Positions 28,329-37,704 of a DNA stretch of 64,000 bases are shown here, one piece after another. The translations under genes and the position numbers were made by a program. Location: contig PENC01000007.1 of the NCBI GenBank assembly GCA_003674045.1, positions 186,001 through 250,000 of the forward strand, read 5' to 3'. Source of the stretch: Streptomyces griseocarneus (GTDB lineage Bacteria > Actinomycetota > Actinomycetes > Streptomycetales > Streptomycetaceae). How positions within the stretch are numbered: position 1 is the first letter of the stretch; the number at the start of each line of letters is the position of its first letter. The notes beneath the pieces were generated by a model. It did not search any database. It had not been told where the DNA came from and worked only from the letters and a program-made list of their open reading frames with translations.

Positions 28329-28466
28329 ATGCGGGCCCTGTGGCGGCTGTGGTCCAGCCGCCTCCGGGGCCGCAAGGCCAGTTCAGCGGGGGTGTCCAAC
28401 GCGTTCGGCGATGCCGTGGTTCCCTTGCGGGGCTATGGCGTGTGTCACGGTGGCGGCGGAGTGTAG
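28329..28466 (+). CDS. Possible 45-residue upstream ORF of ndh
   Basis: ATG 28329 is preceded by TTAAAGGAACGTTT, an unusually good ribosome site (AAGGA, seven bases). It would encode MRALWRLWSSRLRGRKASSA and 25 more residues, basic and Gly-rich, ending 69 bases before ndh. About four fifths of its codons end in G or C, less than in neighbouring genes, so it may be a leader peptide or chance. No family recognised. Confidence 0.35.
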   Translation: MRALWRLWSSRLRGRKASSAGVSNAFGDAVVPLRGYGVCHGGGGV

Positions 28467-28535
28467 CAGATACCTCCTGGATTCTTGTGAAGGGGCGCAC
28501 GAGCACCCCCGTCCGGAGTGCTGGATACTCGAAAC

Positions 28536-29951
28536 ATGAGCACCACGGAGCGTCCACGGATCCTCGTAGTAGGCGGTGGGTACGTCGGCCTGTACGCGGC
28601 GCGCCGCATCCTCAAGAAGATGCGGTACGCGGAGGCGACCGTCACGGTCGTCGACCCGCGCTCGTACATGACGTACCAGCCCTTCCTTCCTGAAGCAGCC
28701 GCCGGCAGCATCTCTCCCCGCCACGTCGTGGTGCCGCTGCGACGCGTGCTCCCCAAGGCGGAGGTCCTGACCGGCCGCGTCACGACCATCGACCAGGACC
28801 GCAAGGTCGCCACGATCGCCCCGCTCGTGGGCGAGGCGTACGAGCTGCCCTTCGACTACCTGGTCATCGCGATGGGCGCGGTCTCCCGTACCTTCCCGAT
28901 CCCCGGCCTCGCCGAGAACGGCATCGGCATGAAGGGCATCGAGGAGGCCATCGGCCTGCGCAACCACGTGCTGGAGCAGCTGGACAAGGCCGAGTCGACC
29001 ACGGACGAGGAGATCCGCCGCAAGGCGCTCACCTTCGTCTTCGTCGGCGGTGGCTTCGCGGGCGCGGAGACCATCGGCGAGGTCGAGGACATGGCCCGCG
29101 ACGCCGCCAAGCACTACCGCAACGTCAAGCGCGAGGACATGCGTTTCCTCCTCGTCGACGTGGCGGACCGCGTCCTGCCGGAGGTCGGTCCGAAGCTCGG
29201 TGAGTACGGCCGCCAGCACCTGGAGAGCCGTGGCATCGAGATCATCCTCGGCGAGTCGATGAAGTCCTGCGTCGACGGCCACGTCGTGCTGTCGAACGGC
29301 CTCGAGGTCGACGCCAACACCATCGTGTGGACCGCGGGCGTCAAGCCCAACCCGGCGCTGGCCCGTTTCGGCCTGCCGCTCGGTCCGCGCGGCCACGTCG
29401 ACACCCTGCCGACCCTCCAGATCAACGGCATGCCCTACGCGTTCGCCGCCGGTGACAACGCCCAGGTCCCCGACCTGGTCGGCCGCGCGGGCGGCAACGA
29501 GAACGCCTGGTGCCCGCCGAACGCCCAGCACGCCCTGCGCCAGGCCAAGGTCCTTGGCGACAACGTCGTGGCCGCCCTGCGCGGCTTCGAGGCCGGGCAG
29601 AAGGAGTACAAGCACGCCAACAAGGGTGCGGTGGCGGGCCTCGGCCTCCACAAGGGCGTGGCGATGATCGTCATGGGCAAGATGAAGATCAAGCTCAAGG
29701 GCCGTCTCGCCTGGTACATGCACCGTGGCTACCACGGTCTGGCCATGCCGACCTGGAACCGCAAGATCCGCATCTTCGCGGACTGGACCCTGGGCATGTT
29801 CCTCAAGCGCGAGGTCGTCTCCCTGGGCGCCATGGAGAACCCCCGCGAGGAGTTCTACGAGGCCGCCAAGCCGGCCCCGCAGGCCCCGAAGGACGACGCC
29901 AAGCCGTCCGACAAGAAGGCCGACACCGAGAGCAAGGCCAAGGCCTCCTGA
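28536..29951 (+). CDS. ndh: Type II NADH dehydrogenase (NDH-2)
   Basis: 471 residues from ATG 28536; an in-frame GTG at 28518 is possible. Single-subunit, non-pumping NADH:menaquinone oxidoreductase on the inner face of the membrane. FAD motif ILVVGGGYVGLYAA at the N-terminus, NADH motif FVFVGGGFAGAETIGE at about residue 167, second flavin motif YAFAAGDNAQVPD at about 305, and the quinone-site region WCPPNAQHALRQAK. The C-terminal amphipathic part (WYMHRGYHGLAMPTWNRK) should lie on the membrane, followed by a Lys/Ala/Asp-rich tail. Likely repressed by Rex through the upstream operator. A strong terminator follows. Confidence 0.95.
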   Translation: MSTTERPRILVVGGGYVGLYAARRILKKMRYAEATVTVVDPRSYMTYQPFLPEAAAGSISPRHVVVPLRRVLPKAEVLTGRVTTIDQDRKVATIAPLVGEAYELPFDYLVIAMGAVSRTFPIPGLAENGIGMKGIEEAIGLRNHVLEQLDKAESTTDEEIRRKALTFVFVGGGFAGAETIGEVEDMARDAAKHYRNVKREDMRFLLVDVADRVLPEVGPKLGEYGRQHLESRGIEIILGESMKSCVDGHVVLSNGLEVDANTIVWTAGVKPNPALARFGLPLGPRGHVDTLPTLQINGMPYAFAAGDNAQVPDLVGRAGGNENAWCPPNAQHALRQAKVLGDNVVAALRGFEAGQKEYKHANKGAVAGLGLHKGVAMIVMGKMKIKLKGRLAWYMHRGYHGLAMPTWNRKIRIFADWTLGMFLKREVVSLGAMENPREEFYEAAKPAPQAPKDDAKPSDKKADTESKAKAS

Positions 29952-30005
29952 CGCCGTAGGCGGCAGCAGGCCGGTGCCGCGGGTGACCGCGGCCACCACG
30001 CAACA

Positions 30006-30053
30006 CGCCGGAGGGCGTCCACCAATCCGTGGGGTGGACGCCCTCCGGCGTTT
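30006..30053 (+). terminator. Terminator after ndh
   Basis: Perfect 18-bp stem, CGCCGGAGGGCGTCCACC (30006-30023) and its complement (30033-30050), nine-base loop, followed by TTT. Confidence 0.88.
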
Positions 30054-30216
30054 CCGCGTTTTCCGTGCCGGAACGGGCATCCTTCGACGTGATCCGTCAC
30101 TCTCGGACGAACCGGTCTGACGGAACGGGACTATCGGGCCCCTGACTGGTGTTCAGATGTCAGTTGAACGTTTCTCCTTGCCCTGCATCTGACTGTGCAT
30201 CACGGAGGTGTGCGAC

Positions 30217-31527
30217 ATGGCCGACGCCGCTCGACGGCTCACCACGCTCGTGGAAGACGTACTGGGAACCCCGCTCCCGGTCCGGCTCCGGGCCTGGGAC
30301 GGCAGCGAGTACGGGCCGCCCGGCACGCCCACCCTCGTCGTCCGGAACCGCCGCGCCCTGCGCAGGCTGCTCTGGAAGCCGGGCGAGCTCGGTCTGGCCC
30401 GCGCCTGGGTCGCGGGGGACCTCGACGTCGAGGGCGACCTCTACGAGGCGCTCGACCTGCTCGCGGGCACCCTCTGGGAGCGCGGCGAGGACGCGGGGCG
30501 CGCGCACGGACTGAGCGCCCTGCTGTCGGCCGCGCGCGACCCCCGGCTGCGCTCCGCGGCCGCCGAACTCGTCAAGCTGTCCGGCCCCGGACTGCCGCCC
30601 CGCCCGCCCGCCGAGGAGGCCCGCAGGACGGGAGGCCCGCTGCACACGCTGCGCCGCGACAAGCAGGCCATCAGCCACCACTACGACGTGGGCAACACCT
30701 TCTACGAGCGCGTGCTCGGACCGTCCATGGTCTACTCCTGCGCCTACTGGGAGGCGGACGGCACCCTCGAGGACGCCCAGCGCGCCAAGCTCGACCTGGT
30801 CTGCCGGAAGCTCGCCCTCGAACCGGGGCAGCGCCTGCTGGACGTGGGCTGCGGCTGGGGTTCCATGGTGCTGCACGCGGCCCGCGAGTACGGCGTCGAC
30901 GCGGTCGGGATAACGCTCTCCGAGGAGCAGGCCGCGTACGCCCGCAAGCGCGTCGCCGAGGCCGGTCTGACGGACCGCGTCGAGATCCGCGTGCAGGACT
31001 ACCGCGAGATCTCCGACGGTCCCTTCGACGCCATCTCGTCGATCGGCATGGCCGAGCACGTCGGCTCCGCGCTCTACGCCGAGTACGCCGCCGACCTGCA
31101 CCGGCTGCTGCGGCCGGGCGGACGGCTGCTCAACCACCAGATCGCGCGGCGGCCCCTGCGGGACGAGGAGGCCTACGAGATCGACGAGTTCATCGACCGC
31201 TACGTCTTCCCCGACGGCGAGCTCGCGCCGGTCGGGCGCACCGTCGCCCAGCTGGAGGAGGCCGGCTTCGAGGTCCGCGACGTCGAGTCCCTGCGCGAGC
31301 ACTACGCGCTGACGCTGCGGGCATGGGTGGCCAACCTGGAGGCGGCGTGGCGCGAGGCGGCCTCCCTGACCACGCCGGGGCGGGCGCGGGTGTGGCGCCT
31401 GTACATGGCGGCGTGCGCTCTCTCTTTCGAGCGCAACCGCATCGGTGTCAACCAGGTCCTGGCGATCCGCACCCCGGAGTCGGGCGACTCGGGCCTGTCG
31501 CTGCGCACGCGGGAGTGGCGAGGCTAG
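30217..31527 (+). CDS. cfa: Cyclopropane-fatty-acyl-phospholipid synthase
   Basis: 436 residues from ATG 30217, with CACGGAGG seven bases upstream; GTG 30208 lies inside that site. The enzyme adds a methylene from SAM across the double bond of membrane phospholipid acyl chains. The N-terminal ~130 residues are the lipid-binding part; the SAM domain begins with AISHHYDVGNTFYERVLG and continues with YSCAYW, LLDVGCGWGSM (SAM loop), GITLSEEQ, and SSIGMAEHVG, with the conserved catalytic Glu/His pair in the last. The C-terminal FERNRIGVNQVL is also typical. It stands alone between a terminator and a repeat block. Confidence 0.93.
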   Translation: MADAARRLTTLVEDVLGTPLPVRLRAWDGSEYGPPGTPTLVVRNRRALRRLLWKPGELGLARAWVAGDLDVEGDLYEALDLLAGTLWERGEDAGRAHGLSALLSAARDPRLRSAAAELVKLSGPGLPPRPPAEEARRTGGPLHTLRRDKQAISHHYDVGNTFYERVLGPSMVYSCAYWEADGTLEDAQRAKLDLVCRKLALEPGQRLLDVGCGWGSMVLHAAREYGVDAVGITLSEEQAAYARKRVAEAGLTDRVEIRVQDYREISDGPFDAISSIGMAEHVGSALYAEYAADLHRLLRPGGRLLNHQIARRPLRDEEAYEIDEFIDRYVFPDGELAPVGRTVAQLEEAGFEVRDVESLREHYALTLRAWVANLEAAWREAASLTTPGRARVWRLYMAACALSFERNRIGVNQVLAIRTPESGDSGLSLRTREWRG

Positions 31528-31587
31528 CTCTCGCTAGGACCGGGGGCTGCGCCCCCGGACCCCCGGTGGTCGGTGCGGGTCCGTGGT

Positions 31588-31660
31588 CCGGTTGTGCCCA
31601 CCCTCCCCCAGACTCCGTCCGGGGGGACCCCCAGCCCTGCGGAACGCCTGCCCACAAACG
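31588..31660. repeat. Palindromic repeat D, copy 2
   Basis: CCGGTTGTGCCCACC at the left (31588-31602) and GCGGAACG-CCT-GCCCACAA at the right (31639-31657), with an extra CCGGGGGGACCCCC-type hairpin in the middle. Same building blocks as 24384-24434 in a rearranged order. A GC hairpin (CCGGGGGCTGCGCCCCCGG, 31540-31558) precedes it. Confidence 0.7.
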
Positions 31661-31701
31661 GGAGGGAGAGGCGAGCGGGGCCGGGGCGAAGCCCCGGTTT
31701 T

Positions 31702-31836
31702 AAGGGGCGCGGGGAACTGCGCGACAAGCCCCCACCGGCCCGCAGCCGCACGCAGGGCGCAAGAGCCACCCCGGTAGGCGCACCGGGCCACTGGCCCGCA
31801 GCCGCGCGCGGAGCGCAAGACGCACCCCGGTGGGCG
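31702..31836 (+). repeat. Dispersed repeat A, copy 6, with duplicated tail
   Basis: Core at the left; the tail unit (CCCGCAGCCGC...GCGCAAGA...ACCCCGGTRGGCG) occurs twice in a row, 31739-31780 and 31795-31836. Between cfa and the convergent ABC operon. Confidence 0.85.
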
Positions 31837-31910
31837 CTGCCCAAATAAAAAAAGGAGACGCGACCCCCGGGTTGGAGGGGGGATGGGGGCCGCGTCCCCG
31901 GTACAGGAAG

Positions 31911-31937
31911 GGGCCCGGGGCGGTAAGCCCCGGGCCC
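31911..31937 (-). terminator. Terminator of the ABC transporter operon
   Basis: GGGCCCGGGG (31911-31920) and CCCCGGGCCC (31928-31937), seven-base loop CGGTAAG, four bases past the permease stop on the minus strand. Confidence 0.8.
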
Positions 31938-31941
31938 GTGG

Positions 31942-34458
31942 TCACTCCGCCTTGATGGCGGTGAGCATATTGAGCTTCGCCGCCCGCCGCGCCGGCCAGA
32001 GCGCCGCGAGGACACCCACCAGCGCCGCCAGCAGCAGGAAGAGCGCCATGCGGCCCCACGGGAGGACCAGCTCGAAGCCCGCCAGGGACTTGCCGATCAG
32101 GCGGCCGCCGGCCCAGCCGAAGAAGACGCCGAGCACGATGCCGAGCACCCCGCCGAAGAGCGAGATGAGCAGCGACTCCAGGCGCACCATCCACTTGATG
32201 CCGCTGCGGTCGATACCGATGGCCCGCAGCATGCCGATCTCCTGCGAGCGCTCGAAGACGGACATCGCCAGGGTGTTGATCACGCCGAGCACCGCGACGA
32301 CGACGGCCATCGCGAGCAGTCCGTAGAGGATGTTGAGCATCAGGTTGATGCCCTTGGCGATGTCGTTGGAGATGTCCTGCTTGGTCTTGATCGCGATGGC
32401 GGGGTTGTCGCCCAGGGCCTTGCGGATCGAGTCCTTGGCGGATTCGCTGACGCCGCCCTTGGCCTTGACCAGGACCTGCATGTCGACGATGTCGGACTGG
32501 TGCGGGGCGAGGGCCGTGCTGTCGACCATGATGCCGCGCATCAGCTCGTTGCCCTTGAAGACGCCGGAGACCGTGAAGCGGGCCTTCTGGCCGTCCTCCA
32601 TGGTGGCGGTGAAGGCCGAGCCGACCTTCCAGCCGTGGTCCTTGGCGAGCTTGTCGTCGACGACGGCCTTGTCACCGGAGAGCCCGGCGAAGGAGCCCGA
32701 CTGGAAGTCGAGCTTGGTCAGGTCGGCGATGCTCCGGCCGTTGACACCGGTCAGGGACTGGTGGTCGCCGTCGATGCGCGTGTCGGTGGTGCGCAGCGGG
32801 CTGACGGCGGAGAGCGCGGAGTTCTCGGAGAGCTTCTTCGACACGTCGGGGGAGAGCGGCGTGCCGCTCGCCATGGAGACGAGGTAGTCGGCCCTGACGG
32901 CGCTGGTGGCCATCTTGTCGATGGCCTGCTGGGTGCTGCCCGCGATCACGGTCAGGCCGGTGATCAGGGTGAGGCCGATCATCAGCGCGGAGGCGGTGGC
33001 GGCGGTGCGGCGCGGGTTGCGGACCGCGTTCAGCTGGGCGAGCTTGCCGGAGATCCCGAAGGGGCGCAGCAGCGGGCCCGCGGCGGCGATCAGCGGCCGG
33101 GAGAGCAGCGGGGTCAGCACGAAGACGCCGATGAGCAGCAGACCGGCGCCCAGGGCGAGGATGCCCTGCTCGGAGCCGACGAGCACGATCGCGGCACCGA
33201 TCGCGGTGAGCGCGGCGCCGATGCTGTTGCGCACGACGAGGGAGCGCGGCGAGGCCGCGGCGTGGACGCTGCTCATGGCGGCGACCGGCGGGATCTTCGC
33301 GGCGCGGCGGCCGGGCAGCCAGGCGGCGAGCATGGTGACCACGATGCCGACGACCAGCGAGGCGACGACGGTGCCGGGGGAGACGACCAGCGGGCCGTCC
33401 GGGAGGGTGGCGCCGGTGGAGCCGAGCAGCGAGCGCAGGCCCGCGCCGATGCCGATGCCCGCGAGGAGGCCGGTGACGGCGGCGACGGCGCCGACGACGA
33501 ACGCCTCGATGAGGATGGAGCGGGTCACCTGCCGGCGGCTCGCGCCGACGGCGCGCATCAGGGCGAGTTCCTTGGTGCGCTGGGCGACCAGCATGGTGAA
33601 GGTGTTGGCGATGATGAAGATGCCGACGAAGAGGGCGATGCCCGCGAAGGTCAGCAGGGTGGTCTTCATCGTCGACATGCCGGAGGCGATCGTCGACGCC
33701 TGGTCGTCGGCCAGCTTCTGGCCGGTCTGGGACTCGGTGTCGCGCGGCAGGACCTTGTCGACCGCGGCCTTGAGGGCGGTCTGGGAGGTGCCCGCGGCGG
33801 CCTTGACGTCGATCTCGCTGAACTCGCCGGGCTTGGCGTAGTACTTCTGCGCGGTCGCGGTGTCGAAGAGGACGAGGCTGCCGCCCGCGGCGACGTTGCC
33901 GTCGTCGGTGGTGAAGACGCCGGTGACCTTCGGGGTCAGGACGGGGCCGTCCACGGACAGCCGGACGGTGTCGCCGACCTTGTAGCCCGCGCGGTCCGCG
34001 GTCTTCGCGTCGAGGGCGATCTCGTTCGCGTTCCGCGGGGCGTGGCCCGTCTTCATCGCGTAGCGGGGGTCCTTGCCGCCCGCGCCCGGGTAGTAGTTGG
34101 CGCCGGTGGAGCCGAAGCCCTCGCCGATGAGCTTGCCCTGCTTGTCGGCGATGGCCGCGAAGCCGCCGACGGAGCCGGTGACCGAGGCGGCGCCCGGCAC
34201 CTTGGAGATCGTGTCGAGGGTGGTCTGGGTGAGCTTGGGCGCGCGGCCCGGCTTGTCGTTGTCGCTGTCCTTGTGCGGGGTGACGGCGACGTCGACGCCG
34301 GTGAAGCCCTTCTCGGAGCTCTTCTGGAAGGCGTCCGAGATGGTGTTGGTGAAGACCAGGGTGCCGGAGACGAAGGCGACGCCGAGCATGACGGCGAGCA
34401 CGGTCATCAGCAGCCTGGCCTTGTGCGCGAGCACATTGCGCAAGGCGGTACGGAACAT
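31942..34458 (-). CDS. FtsX-type ABC transporter permease
   Basis: 838 residues from ATG 34458, with AGGACT ahead. Two tandem FtsX/MacB-type units: an N-terminal helix (MFRTALRNVLAHKARLLMTVLAVMLGVAFVSG), a large outside domain (~residues 45-255), three helices, then a linker with more helices, a second outside domain (about 520-700) and three final helices ending RAAKLNMLTAIKAE. The motifs ALMRAVGASRRQV and MLRAIGIDRSGIKW are the coupling loops to the ATPase. Such exporters move lipoproteins, peptides or drugs, or only transmit mechanical force; the cargo is unknown. Runs with the ATPase gene 77 bp upstream. Confidence 0.93.
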   Translation of the reverse strand: MFRTALRNVLAHKARLLMTVLAVMLGVAFVSGTLVFTNTISDAFQKSSEKGFTGVDVAVTPHKDSDNDKPGRAPKLTQTTLDTISKVPGAASVTGSVGGFAAIADKQGKLIGEGFGSTGANYYPGAGGKDPRYAMKTGHAPRNANEIALDAKTADRAGYKVGDTVRLSVDGPVLTPKVTGVFTTDDGNVAAGGSLVLFDTATAQKYYAKPGEFSEIDVKAAAGTSQTALKAAVDKVLPRDTESQTGQKLADDQASTIASGMSTMKTTLLTFAGIALFVGIFIIANTFTMLVAQRTKELALMRAVGASRRQVTRSILIEAFVVGAVAAVTGLLAGIGIGAGLRSLLGSTGATLPDGPLVVSPGTVVASLVVGIVVTMLAAWLPGRRAAKIPPVAAMSSVHAAASPRSLVVRNSIGAALTAIGAAIVLVGSEQGILALGAGLLLIGVFVLTPLLSRPLIAAAGPLLRPFGISGKLAQLNAVRNPRRTAATASALMIGLTLITGLTVIAGSTQQAIDKMATSAVRADYLVSMASGTPLSPDVSKKLSENSALSAVSPLRTTDTRIDGDHQSLTGVNGRSIADLTKLDFQSGSFAGLSGDKAVVDDKLAKDHGWKVGSAFTATMEDGQKARFTVSGVFKGNELMRGIMVDSTALAPHQSDIVDMQVLVKAKGGVSESAKDSIRKALGDNPAIAIKTKQDISNDIAKGINLMLNILYGLLAMAVVVAVLGVINTLAMSVFERSQEIGMLRAIGIDRSGIKWMVRLESLLISLFGGVLGIVLGVFFGWAGGRLIGKSLAGFELVLPWGRMALFLLLAALVGVLAALWPARRAAKLNMLTAIKAE

Positions 34459-34535
34459 CAGTCAGTCCTGTGGGAGAGCCCCTCGCCGCCGCGGGGCGGG
34501 CCGGGGGAAGCTGGGGAGGGCCGGGGGCGGGGGCG

Positions 34536-35324
<789 letters not shown>

Positions 35325-35767
35325 GGTGGGGCGCTCCTGTCGGGACGGGGTGCGGGGACGTACACCATCGTCCGGTGCGGAACGGCGCCGGGGATCAGCC
35401 GGAGCTACCGTTCCCGGCACAGACCCAGGAGGTACCCGCGCGCGGTCCTCTCCTCCTTTGGTATGACAAGCCCCCCGGAGCCCGGCGGCCGTCCTGGGGG
35501 CCCGTGGCAGGGGTCGTCGGACGATGAGATTGCGACAATTCCGCTCACCGTCGGGAACAGGCTGTGAGGCAGGGTGTGCAGGGGGTATCGGCCTGTGGCA
35601 TGTGCCTTTGGTGCGGCACACACGCTGATGCTCCCTCAGTTGCCAATAAAATAAGACAACCTCGGGTCCTTGTTCCGCTGTTTGGGGGGCGTTCCCCGGC
35701 TAGGCTCATCCTGCTCTCCTTGTAAGAGAGGCTCGCGCGCCCACCCGCGCACCCGCCCGAGAGCCCT
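35325..35767. other. Gap between ABC operon and bldA
   Basis: No gene recognised in 440 bases. TAGGCT at 35701-35706, 62 bases before the tRNA, is a candidate -10 element for bldA. Upstream is an AT-rich patch (CCAATAAAATAAGAC, about 35643-35657). I cannot point to a convincing -35 for either direction. Confidence 0.4.
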
Positions 35768-35850
35768 GCCCGGATGGTGGAATGCAGACACGGCGAGCTT
35801 AAACCTCGCTGGCCCTTCGGGCCGTGCCGGTTCAAGTCCGGCTCCGGGCA
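35768..35850 (+). tRNA. bldA: tRNA-Leu (anticodon UAA), bldA
   Basis: All arms fold: acceptor GCCCGGA with TCCGGGC, anticodon arm GCGAG-CTTAAAC-CTCGC with anticodon TAA at 35800-35802, a long class II variable arm (TGGCCCTTCGGGCCG), T-arm GCCGG-TTCAAGT-CCGGC, discriminator A at 35850; CCA is not encoded. It reads the rare UUA codon. In Streptomyces this tRNA is the product of bldA, which controls aerial growth and antibiotic production by limiting translation of TTA-containing genes. Confidence 0.97.
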
Positions 35851-36016
35851 CTGTGCTACTCCATGGCCCGTACTCTCCGTAGGGAACCGACTGCCCCTGG
35901 TTCTCGTTCTCCGTCAGGGAGGCGGGGAAAAGATCGTCCCATTGCACGAGAACATTCCTTTGCCCAGCCATTACCCTGGTGCGCAAGGCCGCGCCGTGCG
36001 GCCATGGAGGAGTGAG

Positions 36017-36874
36017 ATGAGGAGCAGCAACCCGGTCTTCTCGCGAGGGTTCCGTGACAACGGCTACGCCGGTTTCGGCACCGGTCCGCAGGCCGGGACC
36101 GCGACCCAGGGCAACCCTTACGCGAGCGGCCCCTACGCCGAGCCCACCAACCCGTACGCGAGCAATCCGTACGCCACCGGTGGCCCGGGCCTGACGCAGG
36201 GCGCCCCCGCGCAGCCCGGTGTCGTCACGATGGACGACGTCGTCATGCGCTCCGCGATGACCATCGGTCTGGTCGTCGTCGGTGCCGCGATCGGCTGGGC
36301 GACGAACCTCCCGATCGGCGTCGCCTTCGTCGCGGGCATCGTCGCGGCGGTCCTCGGCCTGGTCCAGCAGTTCAAGGCCAAGCCGTCCCCCGCGCTGATC
36401 CTGGGCTACGCGGCCTTCCAGGGCCTGGCCCTCGGCATCATCAGCAAGCTGTACAACCACTTCGTGGACGGCGCCCCGGTGCAGGCGGTGCTGGGCACGA
36501 TCGCGGTCTCCGTGGGCACGCTGATCGCCTACAAGACCGGTGTCGTCCGGGTCAACAACCGCTTCTACCGCGTGGTGACCGCGGCGGGCATCGGCTTCAT
36601 GCTGCTGATGATGACGAACCTGCTGTTCGCGGCGATCGGCGGCGGTGACGGCCTCGGCCTGCGCAGCGGCCCGCTGGGCATCGGCATCGGCGTCATCGGC
36701 GTCCTGCTCGGTGCCGCGTACCTCGCGATGAACTTCAAGGAGATCGAGGACGGCATCGCCTACGGCGCGCCCCGCGAGTCCTCCTGGATCATGGCCTTCG
36801 GTCTGACGATGTCGCTGGTCTGGATCTACATGGAGATGCTGCGCCTGGTCTCCATCCTGCAGGGCGACGACTGA
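36017..36874 (+). CDS. Bax inhibitor-1/YccA-family membrane protein
   Basis: 285 residues from ATG 36017, with ATGGAGGAG six bases ahead. A cytoplasmic head with NPYAS/NPYA repeats (three NPYA units, residues ~30-55) precedes seven hydrophobic helices (MTIGLVVVGAAIGWAT, IGVAFVAGIVAAVLGLV, LILGYAAFQGLALGIIS, AVLGTIAVSVGTLIAY and others). The pattern GYAAFQGLALG and the C-terminal ESSWIMAFGLTMSLVWIYMEMLRL match the bacterial BI-1/YccA branch. Proposed calcium-leak or stress role in relatives; none shown here. A terminator follows. Confidence 0.88.
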   Translation: MRSSNPVFSRGFRDNGYAGFGTGPQAGTATQGNPYASGPYAEPTNPYASNPYATGGPGLTQGAPAQPGVVTMDDVVMRSAMTIGLVVVGAAIGWATNLPIGVAFVAGIVAAVLGLVQQFKAKPSPALILGYAAFQGLALGIISKLYNHFVDGAPVQAVLGTIAVSVGTLIAYKTGVVRVNNRFYRVVTAAGIGFMLLMMTNLLFAAIGGGDGLGLRSGPLGIGIGVIGVLLGAAYLAMNFKEIEDGIAYGAPRESSWIMAFGLTMSLVWIYMEMLRLVSILQGDD

Positions 36875-36917
36875 CCGTCCCCCGACAGCATGTGACGGCG
36901 TCCGACGGCGTTCGGCA

Positions 36918-36960
36918 AAGGGCCCGGTTCCACCCCACTGGAGGGTGGGGCCGGGCCCTT
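36918..36960 (+). terminator. Terminator after the BI-1-like gene
   Basis: AAGGGCCCGG (36918-36927) pairs with CCGGGCCCTT (36951-36960), with an inner CCACCC/GGGTGG stem. About 45 bases after the stop. Confidence 0.82.
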
Positions 36961-37002
36961 CGCGTGCCCCGTTGCGCGCGGTGGTGAAGGGGGAGCGGCT
37001 CC

Positions 37003-37233
37003 CTACTGAAGCTTCCGTGCCGCCCGCCGGAGGTGGTACTCGTGGACGATCGCCCTCGCGTGTCCGTACGCGAGGCCGTGCGCTCCGCGCAGCCAGGTCA
37101 CCGTCTCTTCGCAGCGGGCGAGGGACGGGCCCTCCTCGACCGTGCGCAGCCAGTCGGCGACTTCGCGGCCTGTGCACTGGGGGATGTGGGAGAGCAGGTT
37201 CCGGTGGGTTTCGTCGGAGAGGACGTAGGACAT
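37003..37233 (-). CDS. DUF4287 small protein
   Basis: 76 residues from ATG 37233, with TCCGGAGG six bases upstream on the minus strand. The sequence MSYVLSDETHRNLLSHIP... VADWLRTVEE... CEETVTWLRGAHGLAYGHARAIVHEYHLRRA is an all-helical small domain matching DUF4287, whose mark is the GLxYGxAxAIVHEYxLRRA end. Cytosolic; no function known. It is divergent from the next small gene across 98 bases. Confidence 0.8.
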   Translation of the reverse strand: MSYVLSDETHRNLLSHIPQCTGREVADWLRTVEEGPSLARCEETVTWLRGAHGLAYGHARAIVHEYHLRRAARKLQ

Positions 37234-37318
37234 CGGCGCCTCCGGACGCGTCGGATGATGGTCCTTCCTGTCACCGTGCCTGAGTGTTAAGGCGTTGGCA
37301 ACAGTCCGTCCACAGCGC

Positions 37319-37324
37319 ATAGGC
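37319..37324 (+). promoter_or_regulatory. -10 element of a leaderless transcript
   Basis: TAGGCT sits seven bases before GTG 37332, and TTGGCA lies 19 bases further upstream. The distance puts the transcription start at or near the GTG, and no ribosome site is present. Confidence 0.5.
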
Positions 37325-37331
37325 TCACGCC

Positions 37332-37670
37332 GTGGATGATGTGACGTCTCTTCTGGCCGCTGTCGACGGATTCGCCGACCGGCTGCGCGCCCTGCCGCAG
37401 TCCCGGCTGAGCAGGGGAGCCGCGGCGGAAGCGCTGGCCGTGGCCCGGGAGCTGGCCGTCTGGACCCAGCGGATCGAGGAACCGGAGGCCGCCGAGGTAC
37501 GGGAGATGCCCGAGGCGGGCATGTTCGCGGTCGCCGACCAAGTGGCCGTCGCCGGCCACGATTTGGCCGAAGCACTGGCGGCCGGCGGCGGAAAGCGGAC
37601 GCCCGAGGGGATCGGCGCCGCGGAGGCGATCGCGCTGATCGAGGCCGCCGCGCAGCGTTGCGGCCTGTGA
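37332..37670 (+). CDS. Hypothetical small helical protein
   Basis: 112 residues from GTG 37332, probably leaderless. Rich in Ala, Glu and Leu, entirely helical in look (DRLRALPQSRLSRGAAAEALAVARELAVWTQRIEEP, in residues ~17-52). The codon positions show the normal strong G/C third-base bias, supporting a real gene. No domain recognised. It is convergent with the anchored protein gene on the other strand, 34 bases away. Confidence 0.65.
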   Translation: MDDVTSLLAAVDGFADRLRALPQSRLSRGAAAEALAVARELAVWTQRIEEPEAAEVREMPEAGMFAVADQVAVAGHDLAEALAAGGGKRTPEGIGAAEAIALIEAAAQRCGL

Positions 37671-37704
37671 GAGACGGAATCCCCGCGGCGGCGGCACGCG
37701 CGGC

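Noticed and set aside
35325..35621. 99-residue N-terminal extension of the ABC ATPase
   Set aside because: No ribosome site upstream, Pro/Arg-rich without similarity to ABC ATPases; GTG 35324 follows CAGGAG.
35774..36016. N-terminal extension of the BI-1-like protein back through bldA
   Set aside because: The frame is open across the tRNA gene, but ATG 36017 has a strong ribosome site and the NPYA-repeat head begins there.
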